A stretch of DNA of 64,000 nt from Ostrinia nubilalis (Eukaryota; Arthropoda; Insecta; Lepidoptera; Crambidae). Every line of letters starts with the position of its first letter. The first letter of the stretch is position 1. Under the pieces are notes generated by a model. That model saw only the letters and a program-made list of their open reading frames with translations, did no database searches and had not been told where the DNA came from. Position numbers and translations under genes: made by a program. Of the stretch, positions 34,930-47,605 are shown piece after piece. Location of the stretch: assembly GCF_963855985.1 (NCBI RefSeq), contig NC_087104.1, positions 3,410,001 to 3,474,000 on the forward strand, given 5' to 3'.

Positions 34930-36085
34930 TTATGCATAAAAAAAGTAATTTAGAAATAAATAAATAAACTATCAACCAAATGTCGTTAACTGTACGAACG
35001 TGACGTTGGATTAGCAAACTGGCAAAATAATAAAGACTATTGTTTGGAGAGCAAACAACTAATCGAGAACACTAAAGATTCGTTTGTCTGTCCAAAGAAA
35101 AGTTTGGGAAACAAATATTGATGTTGCAAACTAAACAAAGTGAAGAGAATGAGTTAAAAGTCTTACTATTGTGGCAAAATTGCGTCTAATCTGCGTTATA
35201 CTGGATTTACTAAGGAACTGCTTTGTGATTCCATCAAAGTAGAGTACGTAGGACCACCTCTACTCTGGGAAGAGTTCCCCGGGACAGACTTCCCCGGGAG
35301 GGGATGTCGTAACCAGTAGGCCTAAGATGCGCGCCGCGATTAGCGGGCGGTTATCACGCCATTTTATCAATTTTGCCCATACATTTTGACGTCGATAAAA
35401 GGAGACTAAACGGAAAAGTATATTAACTTGACAGCGTAGGGGTAGGGAGTGTAGCAGAAATCCTTCATATGCGTCTGGAAAATTAGAATCCTGTAGTGAA
35501 GCCTAAATGACTAGGAATATAAAAGGACTTTTTAAAAACATCCTTTCCGAAAAATCATGTTAAATATTACAAGTTTGTACCCAAAACCTTTTGATTCGTA
35601 GTTAAAAACAAAATGTTGATATGTGACTGTATCGTATCCCTATAACCCTAACTACTTTTAAAGATAAAAGAACAATCACACAGGGGCGTTAAACACAGGG
35701 TTTCAACCAGGTATCAATTACCAAGGTTCTGATGCAAAACATAGTTTATGCACTTACAATAATAAAGTGCCTATCTATACCTACCTATTCTAATAAATAA
35801 GCATGTCAAGGCATCGGATGTCTTAAATAACGGCTGGCAGGCCACAACGACATAATGGACGCTTAGGACATCCTGCAATATTCAACTAGTCTTGGCAACC
35901 AAATTACAGCTATAACTTAGCAATAATAAACTATCAAACGAAGTAATTTTCTTTTTATTTGTATTGGCTATTCGTCTTTATAGTTTCATTTTGGCCTTTC
36001 TGATTTTACTTAATTGCTTGCTGGATTTTTTTTACTCGAACCCACGCCCTATCCTTCTATGTAACTAACTGCAGAGAAAATCTTA
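34930..36085. other. Intron sequence without recognised features
   Basis: No supported gene or repeat. A GC-richer patch near 35270-35360 carries no exon signal. Confidence 0.4.
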
Positions 36086-36155
36086 ATAAATACAAATTAT
36101 TTACGATCTTATAAAGGTGATATATAAGATCGTAAATAATTTATATTTTATTCAC
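36086..36155. repeat. Palindrome, ~28-bp arms
   Basis: aaattatttacgatcttata and tataagatcgtaaataattt flank a short loop; the outer bases continue to pair imperfectly. Confidence 0.7.
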
Positions 36156-36530
36156 AAAAAAGCCAACCATATTACGAGTATTATAATGAAAATTGGGTTT
36201 CCAGTAAAATATGTTATCGCTTATTCCGAATTCCACCCCTCTCGTGTACGTTGTTGTTACAACATGGTGTGAAGAGATACTTTTCATTACTATCCAAAAA
36301 CGCTTCAAAATTTATAATTCAGCTGTTTTTGCGTTAAAATGTAAACAAAAACAAGAGTTACTTTCGCACTTATAAATCTTGCAATATTAGTGTAGATTTG
36401 CCGGTGCAAAACGTGATAGACACCGTAACTCACCGGTTAGTTTCAACATTTTGCATGTCGAATTACAATTTGTTTTATTCAGCAACGTCTACGTGTCTTA
36501 TTGCTTGAAGCAGCAACATTGCCCCGACAA

Positions 36531-36912
36531 TTTTAGTCCGATCAACGACGAGATTCGTTATGTGTTAACCTCACGGGGGTAGCAATAAAAACTTATCATG
36601 TTTTGGTAAAATACCAAACTCTTTTATAATGCGAACAGCTAGGGACTGGAATTCGCTGCCTGCTGCTGTATATCCTGAATACTATAATCCGGGCCTTTTC
36701 AAGGCGAGAGTGCATAGGCACTTACAGGGCAGATATGTTCCATCCTAGACTACATCTCACTTAACACCAGGTGCGATTGCGGTCAAATACCTGCCTTGTC
36801 TTGCATAAAATAACTTCTCGTATGTAATTAAAGTTGTATTACAGTATCTATGAGTTTCATAAGCATTAGGCTGAGGAATTATTCGGGTTACAAAACCTTC
36901 GTTGATCGGACT
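36531..36912. mobile_element. TIR element related to the ends of 22124-29008, with a LINE inside
   Basis: It begins tagtccgatcaacgacgaga and ends ccttcgttgatcggacta, the same ends as the 6.9-kb element. Blocks acctcacgggggtagcaata and gaattattcgggttac are shared with that element's arms. A jockey 3' end occupies 36610-36815. Confidence 0.7.
36610..36815 (+). mobile_element. Jockey-type LINE 3' end, best-preserved copy
   Basis: 36623-36748 encodes FIMRTARDWNSLPAAVYPEY, then LFKARVHRHLQGRYVPS and stop, the typical C-terminus of jockey-clade reverse transcriptases, followed by a UTR ending ctgccttgtcttgcataaaa. Confidence 0.8.
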
Positions 36913-37615
36913 AAGTATTTCGCCAAACTCTACCAAAATTAATAAGTCATCAGCTACCTACTTACTTTGCGAAACGCGTTTAAATCACGATTGTAGAGAC
37001 AATCGTAGAGAATGGATGGGAGCTGAAGGCCGGAGAATGGACATATCGATAGTGGAAATATCAATTACTGTAAGGGACAAAACACGACTTTTCAGGAGAG
37101 CCAAAAAACGATTTTTTTTTTCTTTATACCTCAATATCTTTTTATGTGATGTTACGATTTAAATAGTTTCTATGACAAAGTTTCTTAGAATTATCTGTTC
37201 TTTCATAATATAAACGCCAAATTTTCGAAAAATGGGTAGTTTAAAAGATAGCATGTCCCTTACATTAAAAAAACGAGCTTGACTGTACCTTACAATGTCG
37301 AAATTTCACAGTATGGAATGTCATGTATGTTGTAAGGTACATTTAAGAATAAACACGACAGTAATATTATTGTAACTTGACAATTTTAACATTGAAACCT
37401 GATGTAAGTAGAGGTTGCATTCGAGTATTCATTAACAAAACGAAGAGAAGAGATAGAAACAAGACAACTTAGTGTTCACAAATGCAGTTGGAGGCATCAA
37501 ATACACATCACCAACAAAACATTTAGTCACTGATGATGCCTACATCTGCATTTGTGAACAAGTTGTCTTGTTTCTATCTTTTTCTGTTCATTTTTACGCA
37601 GATAGGTTTTTTTTT

Positions 37616-39133
37616 TCAATCATCGTTCGTTCGTTTTAGCCGAATGACGTCCACTGCTGGACAAAGGTCTTCCCCCAAGGATTTCCACAACAACCGGTCC
37701 TGCGCCGCCCGCATCCAGGCACCTCCTACAACCTTCACCAGATCGTCGGTCGACCTAGTGGGGGTCTGCAGCACATTACGTCTTCCAGCTCGTGGTCGCC
37801 ACTCAAGAATTTTTCTGCCCCAGCGGCCATCAGCTTTGCAAGCTACGAGCTCCATCCACTGCCACTTGATTTTAGCGATTCTGCGGACTATGTCAGTCAC
37901 TTTGGTTCTCCTGCGGATCACGTCATTTCTGGTTCAATCACTACGAGCATAGCACGCTCCATCGCCTTTGACCTTGAGTCTTCTTATGAGGCCCACAGTA
38001 AGCGACCACGTCTCAGATCCATAAGTTATCAAAGACTTTTGTCTTGAGACAGTGCGATATTTCAGACGTGAGAATATCACGAAGCTTCCTGAACGTTGCC
38101 AGCCGAGTTGGATTCGACGATTGACCTCTTCCTCGAAGTTAGACCTACCTAAGGCTGGTTTTAGTGTCACGCAGACCGTCAGTGCGGATCGCTCCGCACA
38201 GCCAATCTGTATGAACTGATAGGGAGCGAGCGATTCCTGCGGACCGCATTACTCTAAAACGCTTCCTCGAAGTTTACAGATCGGCTGTGTGAAGCGGATC
38301 CGCACTGGACGGTCCGCGTGACACTATAACCAGCCTAACTGGACTGTTTGTACTAGGTACATATAAGTGTCAACAACTGCCGAGTGTAGAGTATCCAACC
38401 TTTAGAGGAGTGGGTGCAACACGGACATTTGACATGATTTTGTCTTGTCCATGTTTCATTTTAAGACCCCCTTGTTGAGAGGCTCGACTCAGGCCATTGT
38501 GCATTGTGCCTAGATCTTCCACGGTCTCAGCCATGGCTATGATATCGTTTGCGAATCGAAGGTGGGTTATTTACTCACCGTTGATATTTATGCCGAATCC
38601 GTTCCAGTCCAGAAACAGTTTCGGAGTTTTCAGTTCCCCCTGTCTGCTGCTGCAACTGGTTTCGAGTCTTGATCCTGGAGACGGAACGACATTGTGGCGT
38701 TTTCGTACAAGCCTTTCAACATTTCGATGTATCGATATAGGTAGTCAATTTGACACCGTTGGAGAAACTGTAGTAGGTACTGCCCAGGTCTCGATCGAAG
38801 CTTTCTCATAGTCCACAAACGCCAGGCAAAGTGACTGACTATACTCCTCGGTCTTCTGTATAATCTGCCGTGGCGTATGTATGTGGTGTACTAAAGCGAT
38901 TGAGAGATTGAGAGGCTGGAAGTCATCGAGCTTACGAGCGAGACGATTCGTAATGACTCTCGAAAACAGCTTGTAGACATGACTCGGAAGTGAGATGGGT
39001 CTATAATTCTTCAACAAGGTTTTGTCGCCTTTTTTGAAGAAGAGTGTCACCACACTTCTGTGCCATACCGTAGGCGTTTTTCCTTCGAGGATGACGGAAT
39101 TGAACAGCTCCTGAAGAGCCTTCAGCCCCTCGG
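37616..39133 (-). pseudogene. Degraded RTE-type LINE reverse transcriptase
   Basis: On the minus strand, from 39133 down: EGLKALQELFNSVILEGKTP, WHRSVVTLFFKKGDKT, NYRPISLPSHVYKLFSRVI, LCLAFVDYEKA (the YEKA follows AFVD of motif A), then after gaps YGSETWSLTVG, KIKWQWMELVACKADGRWG and STDDLVKVVGGAWMRAAQD, with a tail seen as cgttcgttcgtt. Stops and frameshifts abound and the YADD region is not recoverable. This is the longest LINE relic here. Confidence 0.85.
38153..38335. mobile_element. 183-bp MITE inserted in the LINE, TAA target duplication
   Basis: Ends ggctggttttagtgtcacgc and gcgtgacactataaccagcc, with TAA at 38150-38152 and 38336-38338, as in PIF/Harbinger MITEs. The interior has tgcggatcgctccgca-like inverted blocks. 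It interrupts the reverse transcriptase relic. Confidence 0.85.
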
Positions 39134-39589
39134 TCAAAAACCCAACTGCGTAAAAATGAACAGAAAAAAGATAGAAACAAGACAACTTAGTGTTCATAAG
39201 TGTAGTAGGAGTGGGAGGCATTAAATGCATATCACCACCAAAAAAAGTAATTGATATCCTATATGCATATTAACGTAAGGGCCTAATTATAATGAATCAA
39301 AAAGTTTTAAATGAAGTAAGGTTCAATGAGTTCAAAAGTTAAAACCAACAGTTTAGGGTAAGGGCTGAATTGTATTATTAAAAGGAATTTACGTCCTTTA
39401 AATCATTTGTTTCCCCAAAAGTCGTATTCAGACGACTAAAAATGTTTAAGGTAAGGGACATTTTTTTAAAGATATCAACATTTCAAGTATACCAATCGAT
39501 AGAGCCGAAAATTCTGAATGCGTTGGTATATATAACTCATTTTGGCCAAAATGTCCCTTACATTAATTGATACTTCCACTATCGATATA

Positions 39590-40011
39590 CAGGGTGGAAT
39601 TCTGTAACCGTATTACAGTATTAAGAGTAGGTTCAGGTGGCACCTGAAGGAAAAGTACTCTTAATACTGCATACTGTACATAGAAAATTTTACTCAAAGA
39701 AAACATTCTTTTATTTGTGAAAAAAAAGAGAAGTGCGTGCAATTTTTTTTTAAATAATTTGAGAATAGCTTTCCTTTCATTTGATTTATCATTTTTATTC
39801 GAGAGATTTCATCCTAACGATCTGTGCAAATACATTGTGTAATTTTCAACAGATTTTAGTCGGTTCGGGCCCTGGTTGAGGCAAGAAAATTTTCGGAAAT
39901 CTTTGAATACAGTTCAGAAAAATACAGTTCTTTTAAAAAATTAAGGAATGTTTTCCTTTAAGTTAAATTTTCTATCTTGCCCTTCAGGTGGCATTACAAA
40001 ATTCCACCCTG
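39590..40011. mobile_element. 422-bp MITE, TA target duplication
   Basis: Ends cagggtggaattctgtaa and ttacaaaattccaccctg, TA on both sides. Subterminal cttcaggtggcat/caggtggcacctgaagg repeats. Tc1/mariner-type by target site. Confidence 0.8.
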
Positions 40012-40194
40012 TATACGATTGCAGCTCTACGATTCACAATAGAAATATGTTTTTTTAATTGGACATAATGTGGTGTGTTGAGAGCTTATAATGTGCTGAT
40101 GGAGACGATAAATACATACTAATGGAGTTTTAAGTTCTTGTGGAGAAGTGGCGTAATTTATCTTTTGGACCAACTAATGATCTTGCATATTTTC

Positions 40195-40602
40195 AACCGA
40201 CTTCAAAAAAGGAGGAGGTTCTCAATTCGACCCGTATGTTTTTTTTTTTTTTTCTATGTTTGTTACGCGATAACTCCGCCAATTATGAACCGATTTGAAC
40301 AAATCTTTTTTCGGCGTATAGGTAATACCTCAAGGGTGGTCCCATTTAAATTTAATAATAGAAAAAACAACCCCCAAGGGTGGAAAATTGGGGATGAACT
40401 TTTTTATACGCAATATCTCCGCCGATTATAAATCAATTTGAACGATTATTTTTTTGTTGAATAGGTATTATCAAAAGGGTGGTTTCATGCGAATTTGAAG
40501 AAAATATTTCACCCCTAAGGGTGGAAAATTGGGGATGAACTTTTTTATATGCAATATTTTTAATTTTTAGTTTTTTTTGTGTTCACGCATTTGAAGTCGG
40601 TT
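40195..40602. mobile_element. MITE with AACCGACTTC inverted ends, copy 2
   Basis: It is nearly identical to 6910-7254 but retains the internal segment gcgataactccgccaattat to ggtaatacctcaa. A 44-bp end fragment is at 55465-55508. 40603-41110 shows no feature. Confidence 0.85.
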
Positions 40603-41644
40603 TTATTTTTTTAAAAAGGTAATTATGTAGCGCCACCATTTTAAAATTATACTTACTTACTTCATTAAATCGTACGGTGATGGACTATGGAATGGAGTTG
40701 TGAAACTGAAGCTGGCATATATTTTTTACTAATTATAATAGAAAGAAGAAAGAAGACAATTCGTTTCAGATTGAGATAAGTAATTGCACTGATATGAATG
40801 ACACAAGTGATGTGTCTACATTGACGATATTTAAATTATTTAATACAGGATCACTCTCTCTGTACCATTATGTCCAGCAGACTGTATTAAGATAAGTGAC
40901 TATACAGAAGCCATGCTTCGCAAGAGTGAAACAACATTGATGATAGCCTGTCTTATTACATCCCATCACGCCATAAAATTAAATACGGCTACCATAAAAT
41001 AACACGCTCTTTTACAACATGGAAAGCCGATTAAAACCACAATTAGCTACTACAAAGTATCCATGCAGTTTCCATTAAATACCCAAGATTTCATCACAGC
41101 CATAAGCAAGGTACAGTCAGCGTCAAATAGTTCGTGACACCCAAAGTAGTAAAAAAGTTGACAACACAACCTTATTCCAATGAAAATCAGTACTGTTGTA
41201 GAAAATGCTATAAAACTAGTATCTACGTTAATCTTTAAGACATAAGAAAGATATATCTTTTTGAATTATCCAAATCGGACCGTTACTTACGAAGATATTA
41301 AGTAATAAACATTGGCCGTTTTTGCCGCTAAAAGTCAACGTACGCAGGGCCGCGTGACGTCACTATATCCGAATCGAGCGCAGCCGGCGTACTATTGGGA
41401 TGGAAAATATTTTTTTCCAGCTAAACTATCAGTTTTAGAAAAAAACTTTTAATAACATTTATTCATCAAAATAAAGTAACCCATCGACCAGTAATTTTTA
41501 AAAGTAAAAATTTTGAAAAATAAGTATCGCTATGTCCAAAGACCACATTTTCATAGGATTCGATGGAATGCGGAGACGCGGTTTGGGTGAGTGTAACTTT
41601 ATGATTGTTTGTATTGAACATAATAATACATAATATGAGTGCTA

Positions 41645-42106
41645 ATAACCAGTTTCTGGCCTAGGGGGGGGGGGGAATAAGTAATACCCAGCTTTTAGCC
41701 TGGGGGAGGGGCAAGCCTCTGGCCTTGGTGGGAGGGGGGAGAGGCAAGTCATACCCAGTTTCTGGCCTGGGGGGGGGGGTTAAGTCATACCCAGCTTCTG
41801 GCCGAGGGGGAGTCATACCTAGCTTATGCTTATGGACTGGGGGGAGGGGCTAGCCTTACCCAACTTTTGGCCTGAGGGGAGGGGGGGATCAAGTCATAAC
41901 CAGTTTCTGGTTCTGGCCTGGGGGGGGGTAAGTCATACCCAGCTTATGCTTATGGGCTGGGGGAGGGGCTAAGTCATACCCAGTCTCTGGCCTGGGAGGG
42001 GGGGGGGGGGGTAAATCATACCCAACTTCTGGCCGAGGGGGAGGTCATGCCCAGTTTATGACCTGGGGAGAGGAGGGGGGCGGGGGAGTCATACCCAGCT
42101 TCTAGG
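41645..42106 (+). repeat. G-rich minisatellite
   Basis: About ten irregular units of roughly 35-50 bp: cccagcttctggcctggggg with G runs of 5-13 then aagtcata. Many G4+ tracts on the + strand give strong G-quadruplex potential. The open frames here are repeats. Confidence 0.9.
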
Positions 42107-42353
42107 CTTAGATTAAATAATTTCCAGGAGGGAGCAGCTGTCCTTTCCTGCAGCAGCTGGCCCGCCCATGGGAACGGCGAATAGATAGGTAGGTACGTAG
42201 GTTAAACTCAGAAAAACTAAATAACAGGTAGGTATTGCGTGTACATCGAAATGATCTTCATAGCAATGTCTTGCTTGTAGCCTAGGCAGAGTGTATCTGC
42301 CTCAGCTATACCTTATTGTTAGAAGTAAATAAATTAATACTTATACATTTTTA

Positions 42354-43445
42354 TACAGTGTGAGTCACGTTAAAGTGTACATATGAAAATAGATGAAACT
42401 AGACCTATTTTTATCGACAAAAAAGAGGTCAAAACATTTTTGAGATTTTTTTTTAATTTTTTATAGAATTTTTTTTCTTTCAAGTACTTATTGTAAAGAA
42501 AACGTAATAACTTTTAAACTAAGAGGTATATCCTGATAAAATAAAAACACTAATAATGCTAAATAACAGACGATACTAAAAAAATACATAAAATACTCAG
42601 AAAATGCCAACAAATAATAAAAAATGATACTTTTTGAAAAAAATTGCTAAAAAAATTCGTGTTTTTTTGGTTATTTGATAAATTTCTCCAAAAAATGCCC
42701 CTATAAAAGGTGGTTTTTATTACTTTGAATTATTTTCTATCGTATTACCTTTGTAAAACCAAAAATCGCATGTCTCTATCCCTATCACAACATTTGCTAT
42801 GATCGTTTGAACTAAGCCTCTCCGGGCGCGCCATTCAACGCTTCGTTAACCACGAAACTGAAAATGGCTCTAGATTTGTAATTTTGATAAAGACAAGTTA
42901 GATTTCAAGTAAAAACAAAAGATTTCGAAGTAAAATAAGCATTTTAGTTAAAATTAAAATTGTCCCTACCTGTAGAGGAGAATAATGTTGTGATAGGCCT
43001 TTGTTCAAACTATCATAGCAAATGTTATGATAGGGATAGAGACATGCAATTTTTGGTTTTACAAAGGTAATACGATAGAGAATAATACAAAACAATAAAA
43101 ACCACCTGTTATAGGGGCATTTTTTGGAGAAATTTATCAAATAACCAAAAAAATAAGAATTTTTAAGCAGATTTTTTTCAAAAAGTATCATTTTTTATTA
43201 TTTTTGGGCATTTTTTGTGTATTTTATGTATTTTTTACTATTGCCTGTTATTTAGCATTATTACTGTTTTTATTTTATCAGGATATACCGCTTAGTTTAA
43301 AAGTTATTACGTTTTCTTTACAATAAGTAATTGGAAGAAAAACAATTCTATAAAAAATTTAAAAAAAATCTCAAAATTTTTTTGACCTCTTTTTTGTCGA
43401 TAAAAATAGGTCTAGTTTCATCTATTTTCATATGTACACTTTAAG
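42354..43445. mobile_element. Inverted-repeat element, third and fourth copies of a 600-bp segment
   Basis: 42354-42800 and 42890-43445 are inverted copies, meeting near a short unique stretch. The right half matches 23528-24120. A minus-strand 97-codon open frame is shared by both direct copies (23542, 42898) with few changes; the peptide shows no motif. The left end is acagtgtgagtcacgttaaa. Confidence 0.8.
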
Positions 43446-43762
43446 GCTTGGTATTTCTGCTAAAGTAGGTATTTCGCGCTGTCAAAATCTGCGCGCGCAA
43501 TACTTCGCCGAAGACAGCGCGCCAAAGAGCTCTCGCGGCTACACAGTATAGAAATACGCAGTTTGGAAATAGGCACCGCAGTTGGTTAGGTTAGGTTGAC
43601 TTCCTTCCGTTCAAGCGTCACACTCACAGCACTTTCTAATACAAATCATATCCAAGTGATACAAATTAAAACAACTTTCAAAATTTTTGGGAATATATTT
43701 TAGAATCGAATAAACATAGAATATAACTGCCAAAGTAAACACGGTTCAAAGAGGCGTGGCGG

Positions 43763-44964
43763 CGTCTTTCCGTTCTATACATGGCCAGAACGCACCCATA
43801 GGAAACTGCTCGTGTATATTTTGTAGTGCCCGTTTGTAAATCTGTGACTCCAAACTATACACGAATTTTGCGTACTGATCGTGTATAGTTTGGAAGAGCT
43901 TCTACTGCACCACTTACACTTGACTAGAGTGTGTTTAGTTGATATTGATTTAGTAAAATATGGAATTATATTTAAAATTACATTTATTCGATATTATTAC
44001 ATAAAATATTATTATTTTACTGAATCTATAATAAATCTAGATTTTTAACACTATTGTAAGTGGTTTTTGAAATTAAATTGATTAGGTAGATTTCAAATTA
44101 AATAACAATTATTATTAGTGTAATCATAAATTCATTTAAAATGAGAGAGAGTGAGATAAGAAAGTTCAACGTGCATTATTATTACATTATGCGAGACTAG
44201 GTTTGTATTATCGGCCGTTTGGTGTAGTGGTTCGAAACGGACTACTATTCCGGAGGGAGCGGGTTCGATTCCCGCACAGTACAAACATTTGTGTGCATGA
44301 ACATTTTGTTTGTATTGGACTGGGTGTTTTCTATGTAAGTATGTATTTACAAAAAAAAGTATTTAAGTATGTATGTTAATACTTAGTATTATGTACAAGC
44401 TTTGCTTAGTTTGGGACTAGAAGCGCAGTGTAAAATGTCTAAGGATATTTATTTATTATTTATTTTATTTATTAACTTTTATCTCAAGAACAAAATCATT
44501 TTGACATAATAATATTTCCATACCTACATAATTCTTAATTTAAGAGTTATTCGAGAATTGGTGAAAATTAAATATCAGCCCCAAAACAAATATCTTTTCT
44601 ATGGCAGAATACGTGTCGAAAGATGATTCAATGTTTAAAGTAGACACGCAGATATGAATTAATATGTAATAGAAAGAGAGGTCAATAAGACAAAATGACT
44701 AGCATGCAACTACTCGCGTATAAATTGTAATCACGCACTTATTACAATACATACATAATTAGTCCGTCCGTATGCGTACTGGCGATGTATATTTTGGAGT
44801 AAGATAATTGACCTAAGTCACTACAAAGTATACGCGAGCAGTACGCAGCATATGCGTACTGGTCGTGTATAGTTTGGAGGAGCTTAGTAAAAAAAGTCAT
44901 CTCCAAACTATACTCGATTAGTTTCACACCCTTGCGTTCTGGCTATGTATAGAACGGAAAGACG
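43763..44964. mobile_element. 1.2-kb TIR element with inserted SINE
   Basis: The 31-bp ends begin cgtctttccgttctatacat and complement gtatagaacggaaagacg. Subterminal tcgtgtatagtttggaagag, gcgtactgg and related words recur in both orientations. 44212-44465 is a SINE. Confidence 0.8.
44212..44465 (+). mobile_element. tRNA-derived SINE, full-length-looking
   Basis: Head cggccgtttggtgtagtggt (A box) and gagcgggttcgattcccgc (B box), central gactgggtgttttct, and 3' end acaagctttgcttagtttgg with AT-rich tail. The acceptor arms do not pair as in a tRNA gene. A central-domain fragment (tattggtctgggtgttttct) recurs at 45262. Confidence 0.85.
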
Positions 44965-45499
44965 CGGCGTGGCGTCATCCGACCCTCCGGAAGTTCCGCG
45001 CCGGCTAAAAGAATTTCAAGATTACGTCACCCGACCTATCGGTAGATCCTCGGGAGCTTGAGCGATTGGAAAAACATTTTATGATCAGTTACTCGTAGTA
45101 GCGATTATTTAGAGCTTGGATAATAAATTATAGTTGTTGCAATTCACAAAGCTTTGCATGTGGTTACTTACATTAATCAGTACACGCATCAATTTTGTTC
45201 AGTCTTTTTGTTTATTAATAAATAAAAACATCATACTAAAATTGCATACATATTTGTTTGTATTGGTCTGGGTGTTTTCTTTCCATAATTTATGTATAAC
45301 GTATGTACGGGACTCTGTATCAAAAAGCTTGCCATCTTAAATGAACGGTATAATATCGAGGTTTCGTCAGTACAGTTGCGAACAAAGGTGTTTGTGTAGT
45401 GTAGTTGAGTTGAGAGGTCAGATTATTGAAATAATAAAACGAACATTTTATTTTTTAAATACATTTTAAAAATAATTTACATTACAGATAACAATGAGA

Positions 45500-46712
45500 G
45501 GATGACATTGCAAGGTGGTGCCAGTCCAGTCTTAAATCCGTTGATATATGCTGCATCTGCCATGGTTTTGGCTAAAAGATTCTTCTATCTTGCAGTTTAG
45601 ACTTTTATTACAGACCTCAGACAGTATTTTTGGAAAACTTTTACGCATGGTGGAGGAAGGGACGCTCTAGAGACTCAAGTCTAGAAGGAGTCACATGAAC
45701 TCCAAGTTTTAAATCCGTTGACATCTGCTGCATCTGCCATCTTTTTGGCTAGAAGATTCTTCTATCTTGCAGCTTAGACCTTTAGCTACAGACCTTAGAC
45801 AGTATTTTTGAAACATTCTTACGCATGGTTGAGGAAGGGACGCTCTAGAGCAGTGGTTCTTAACCGGTGGTCCGCGGACCACTGGTGGTCCCTGGAGGCA
45901 TTCCAAGTGGTCCACGATGTGCACTTGCACACCTTGGTCAAAACCACTTTTAACTGATTTTTGCAGTCAAACTGGTTTTGACCGATTATGAGGTGGTCCC
46001 TGACAAGACAGAAATATGGTGAAATTGTCCCTCATGACTTAAAGGTTAAGAACGACTGCTCTAGAGACTCAAAACTACAAGGGTACACATGAACTCCAGT
46101 TTTAAATCCGTCGATATCTGCTGCATCTGCCATGTTTTTGGCTATAAGATTCTTCTATCTTACGGCTTAGACCTTTAGCTACAGACCTTAGACAGTATTT
46201 TTGTGAAAATTCTTACGCATGGTGGAGGAAGGGACGCTCTAGACACTCAAGTCTACAAGGAGTCACATCAACTCCAGTTTTAAATCCGTTGACATCTGCT
46301 GCATCTGCCATCTTTTTGGTTAGAAGATTCTTCCATCTTGCAGCGTAGACCTTTAGCTACAGACCTTAGACAGTATTTTTGTGATAATTCTTACGCATGG
46401 TGGAGGAAGGAAGTCACATGAACTCCAGTTTTAAATCCGTTGACATCTGCTGCATCTGCCATCTTTTTGGCTAGAAGATTCTTCTATCTTGCAGCTTAGA
46501 CCTTTAGCTACAGACCTTAGACAGTATTTTTGTGAAAATTCTTACGCATGGTGGAGGAAGGGACGCTCTAGAGACTCAAGTCTACAAGGAGTCATATGAA
46601 CTCCAGCTTTAAATCCGTTGACATCTGCTGCATCTGCCATCTTTTTGGCTAGAAGATTCTTCTATCTTACAGCTTAGATCTTTAGCTACAGACCTTAGAC
46701 AGTATTTTTTAT
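45500..46712 (+). repeat. Six-copy tandem array, 177-bp unit
   Basis: The block ctgcatctgccatctttttg starts near 45552, 45729, 46122, 46300, 46451 and 46629. Spacing is 177-178 bp after removing the 216 bp added by the hAT insertion, and 151 bp once because of a 27-bp deletion. Units also carry gattcttctatcttgcagct and cgcatggtggaggaagggac. No coding role seen. Confidence 0.9.
45851..46058. mobile_element. hAT-type MITE, perfect 8-bp target duplication
   Basis: Ends cagtggttcttaacc and ggttaagaacgactg; ctctagag on both sides (45843-45850, 46059-46066). The other array units show the uninterrupted site, so the insertion is exact. Confidence 0.92.
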
Positions 46713-47494
46713 TATTTATTTGTGTCAGTGTGCTCTTCTAAAGAGTGTAAGACGATTGTATGTAGGTACTATTAAAATGTAATTTTAACTCATTGGTTTT
46801 GTCTCATATTTGAGGAATGTACCATGTATCATGAGTAGTCTTCGTTTAAAAGGATGCGAACGATTTAAATTTCAATAGGTAGACAAAATTGAATTGAATT
46901 TAAGCTTTCTCCAGTAACACTTATATTATTATACTGTGACTCATCAAAGTCATCATTGTCAAAAATATTGACAAATCGCGAACTGTCACGACCAAAAAAC
47001 TGACACGCGTCCGTCCTCCGTAAGCGCCACCGCGCGACTGATTGAGATTGTCCAAGCCGTCATGGACGATTTTTTCCACATTTATTAACATAGTAACTAA
47101 ATAAGACGCAATATAAAAATTTCATCCGTTAAAAGCCCTCAAGTTATTTCTGAACTTTAGTTTAGTAAAAGATTTAGAATCTAAAATCGCTTATTTTAAA
47201 AATAAAACCATAAATAGAAAACGAATAGAGGTAACTTTGGGAATTTATTCTATCGAGTCAACTTCATCAAATCGTGTTTCCATCCGTTAATAGCCCTAGA
47301 AAATATCCTCAACTATGTCCAATAAAAATCTTAGCCTTTAATTTTACTGTTTAGTACCTCAAAAATGAAAAATGAAAACCTCATTTTCGCCATTTTCTCT
47401 GCTACCCGGCCTTAACGTGACACACTGTATTTTACTTGGAAGAAGATATGACTAACAACACTTATGAACACTTTATTTGAATAAATCCCCAAAT
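46713..47494. other. Sequence between the array and the right arm
   Basis: No gene. cggccttaacgtgacacactgtat at 47409 resembles the TIR-type end seen at 42354 and 24110, so part of this may be one more decayed element. Two similar blocks (tttcatccgttaaaagccct, ttccatccgttaatagccct) lie at about 47121 and 47279. Confidence 0.4.
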
Positions 47495-47605
47495 ATACTA
47501 CCGCGGAGACCCCAATCGCGTCTCCGCGTTCCATTGAATCATATGAGCGTATGGATTTTTTGCGATATTTTTCACAATTTCTATTTTTAAAAATTACCTA
47601 TCGAT

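Larger units (their letters stand above)
37037..39588. mobile_element. TIR-bounded element containing a LINE and smaller repeats
   Basis: The inverted ends catatcgatagtggaaatat...tgtaagggaca (37037-37079) and tgtcccttacattaattgat...ctatcgatat (39549-39588) enclose the region. Inside, a block near 37445-37515 (aagacaacttagtgttca) and its inverted copy at 37525-37600 form a palindrome; a third copy is at 39134-39230, so the LINE lies between two inverted copies. Class of the outer element unknown. Confidence 0.65.

Noticed and set aside
38745..39230. 161-codon minus-strand ORF as a host gene
   Set aside because: It reads from a repeat block into the RTE reverse transcriptase (NYRPISL, AFVDYEKA).
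45500..46712. CRISPR-like array
   Set aside because: Units of 177 bp are repeated throughout with no unique spacers; eukaryotic context.
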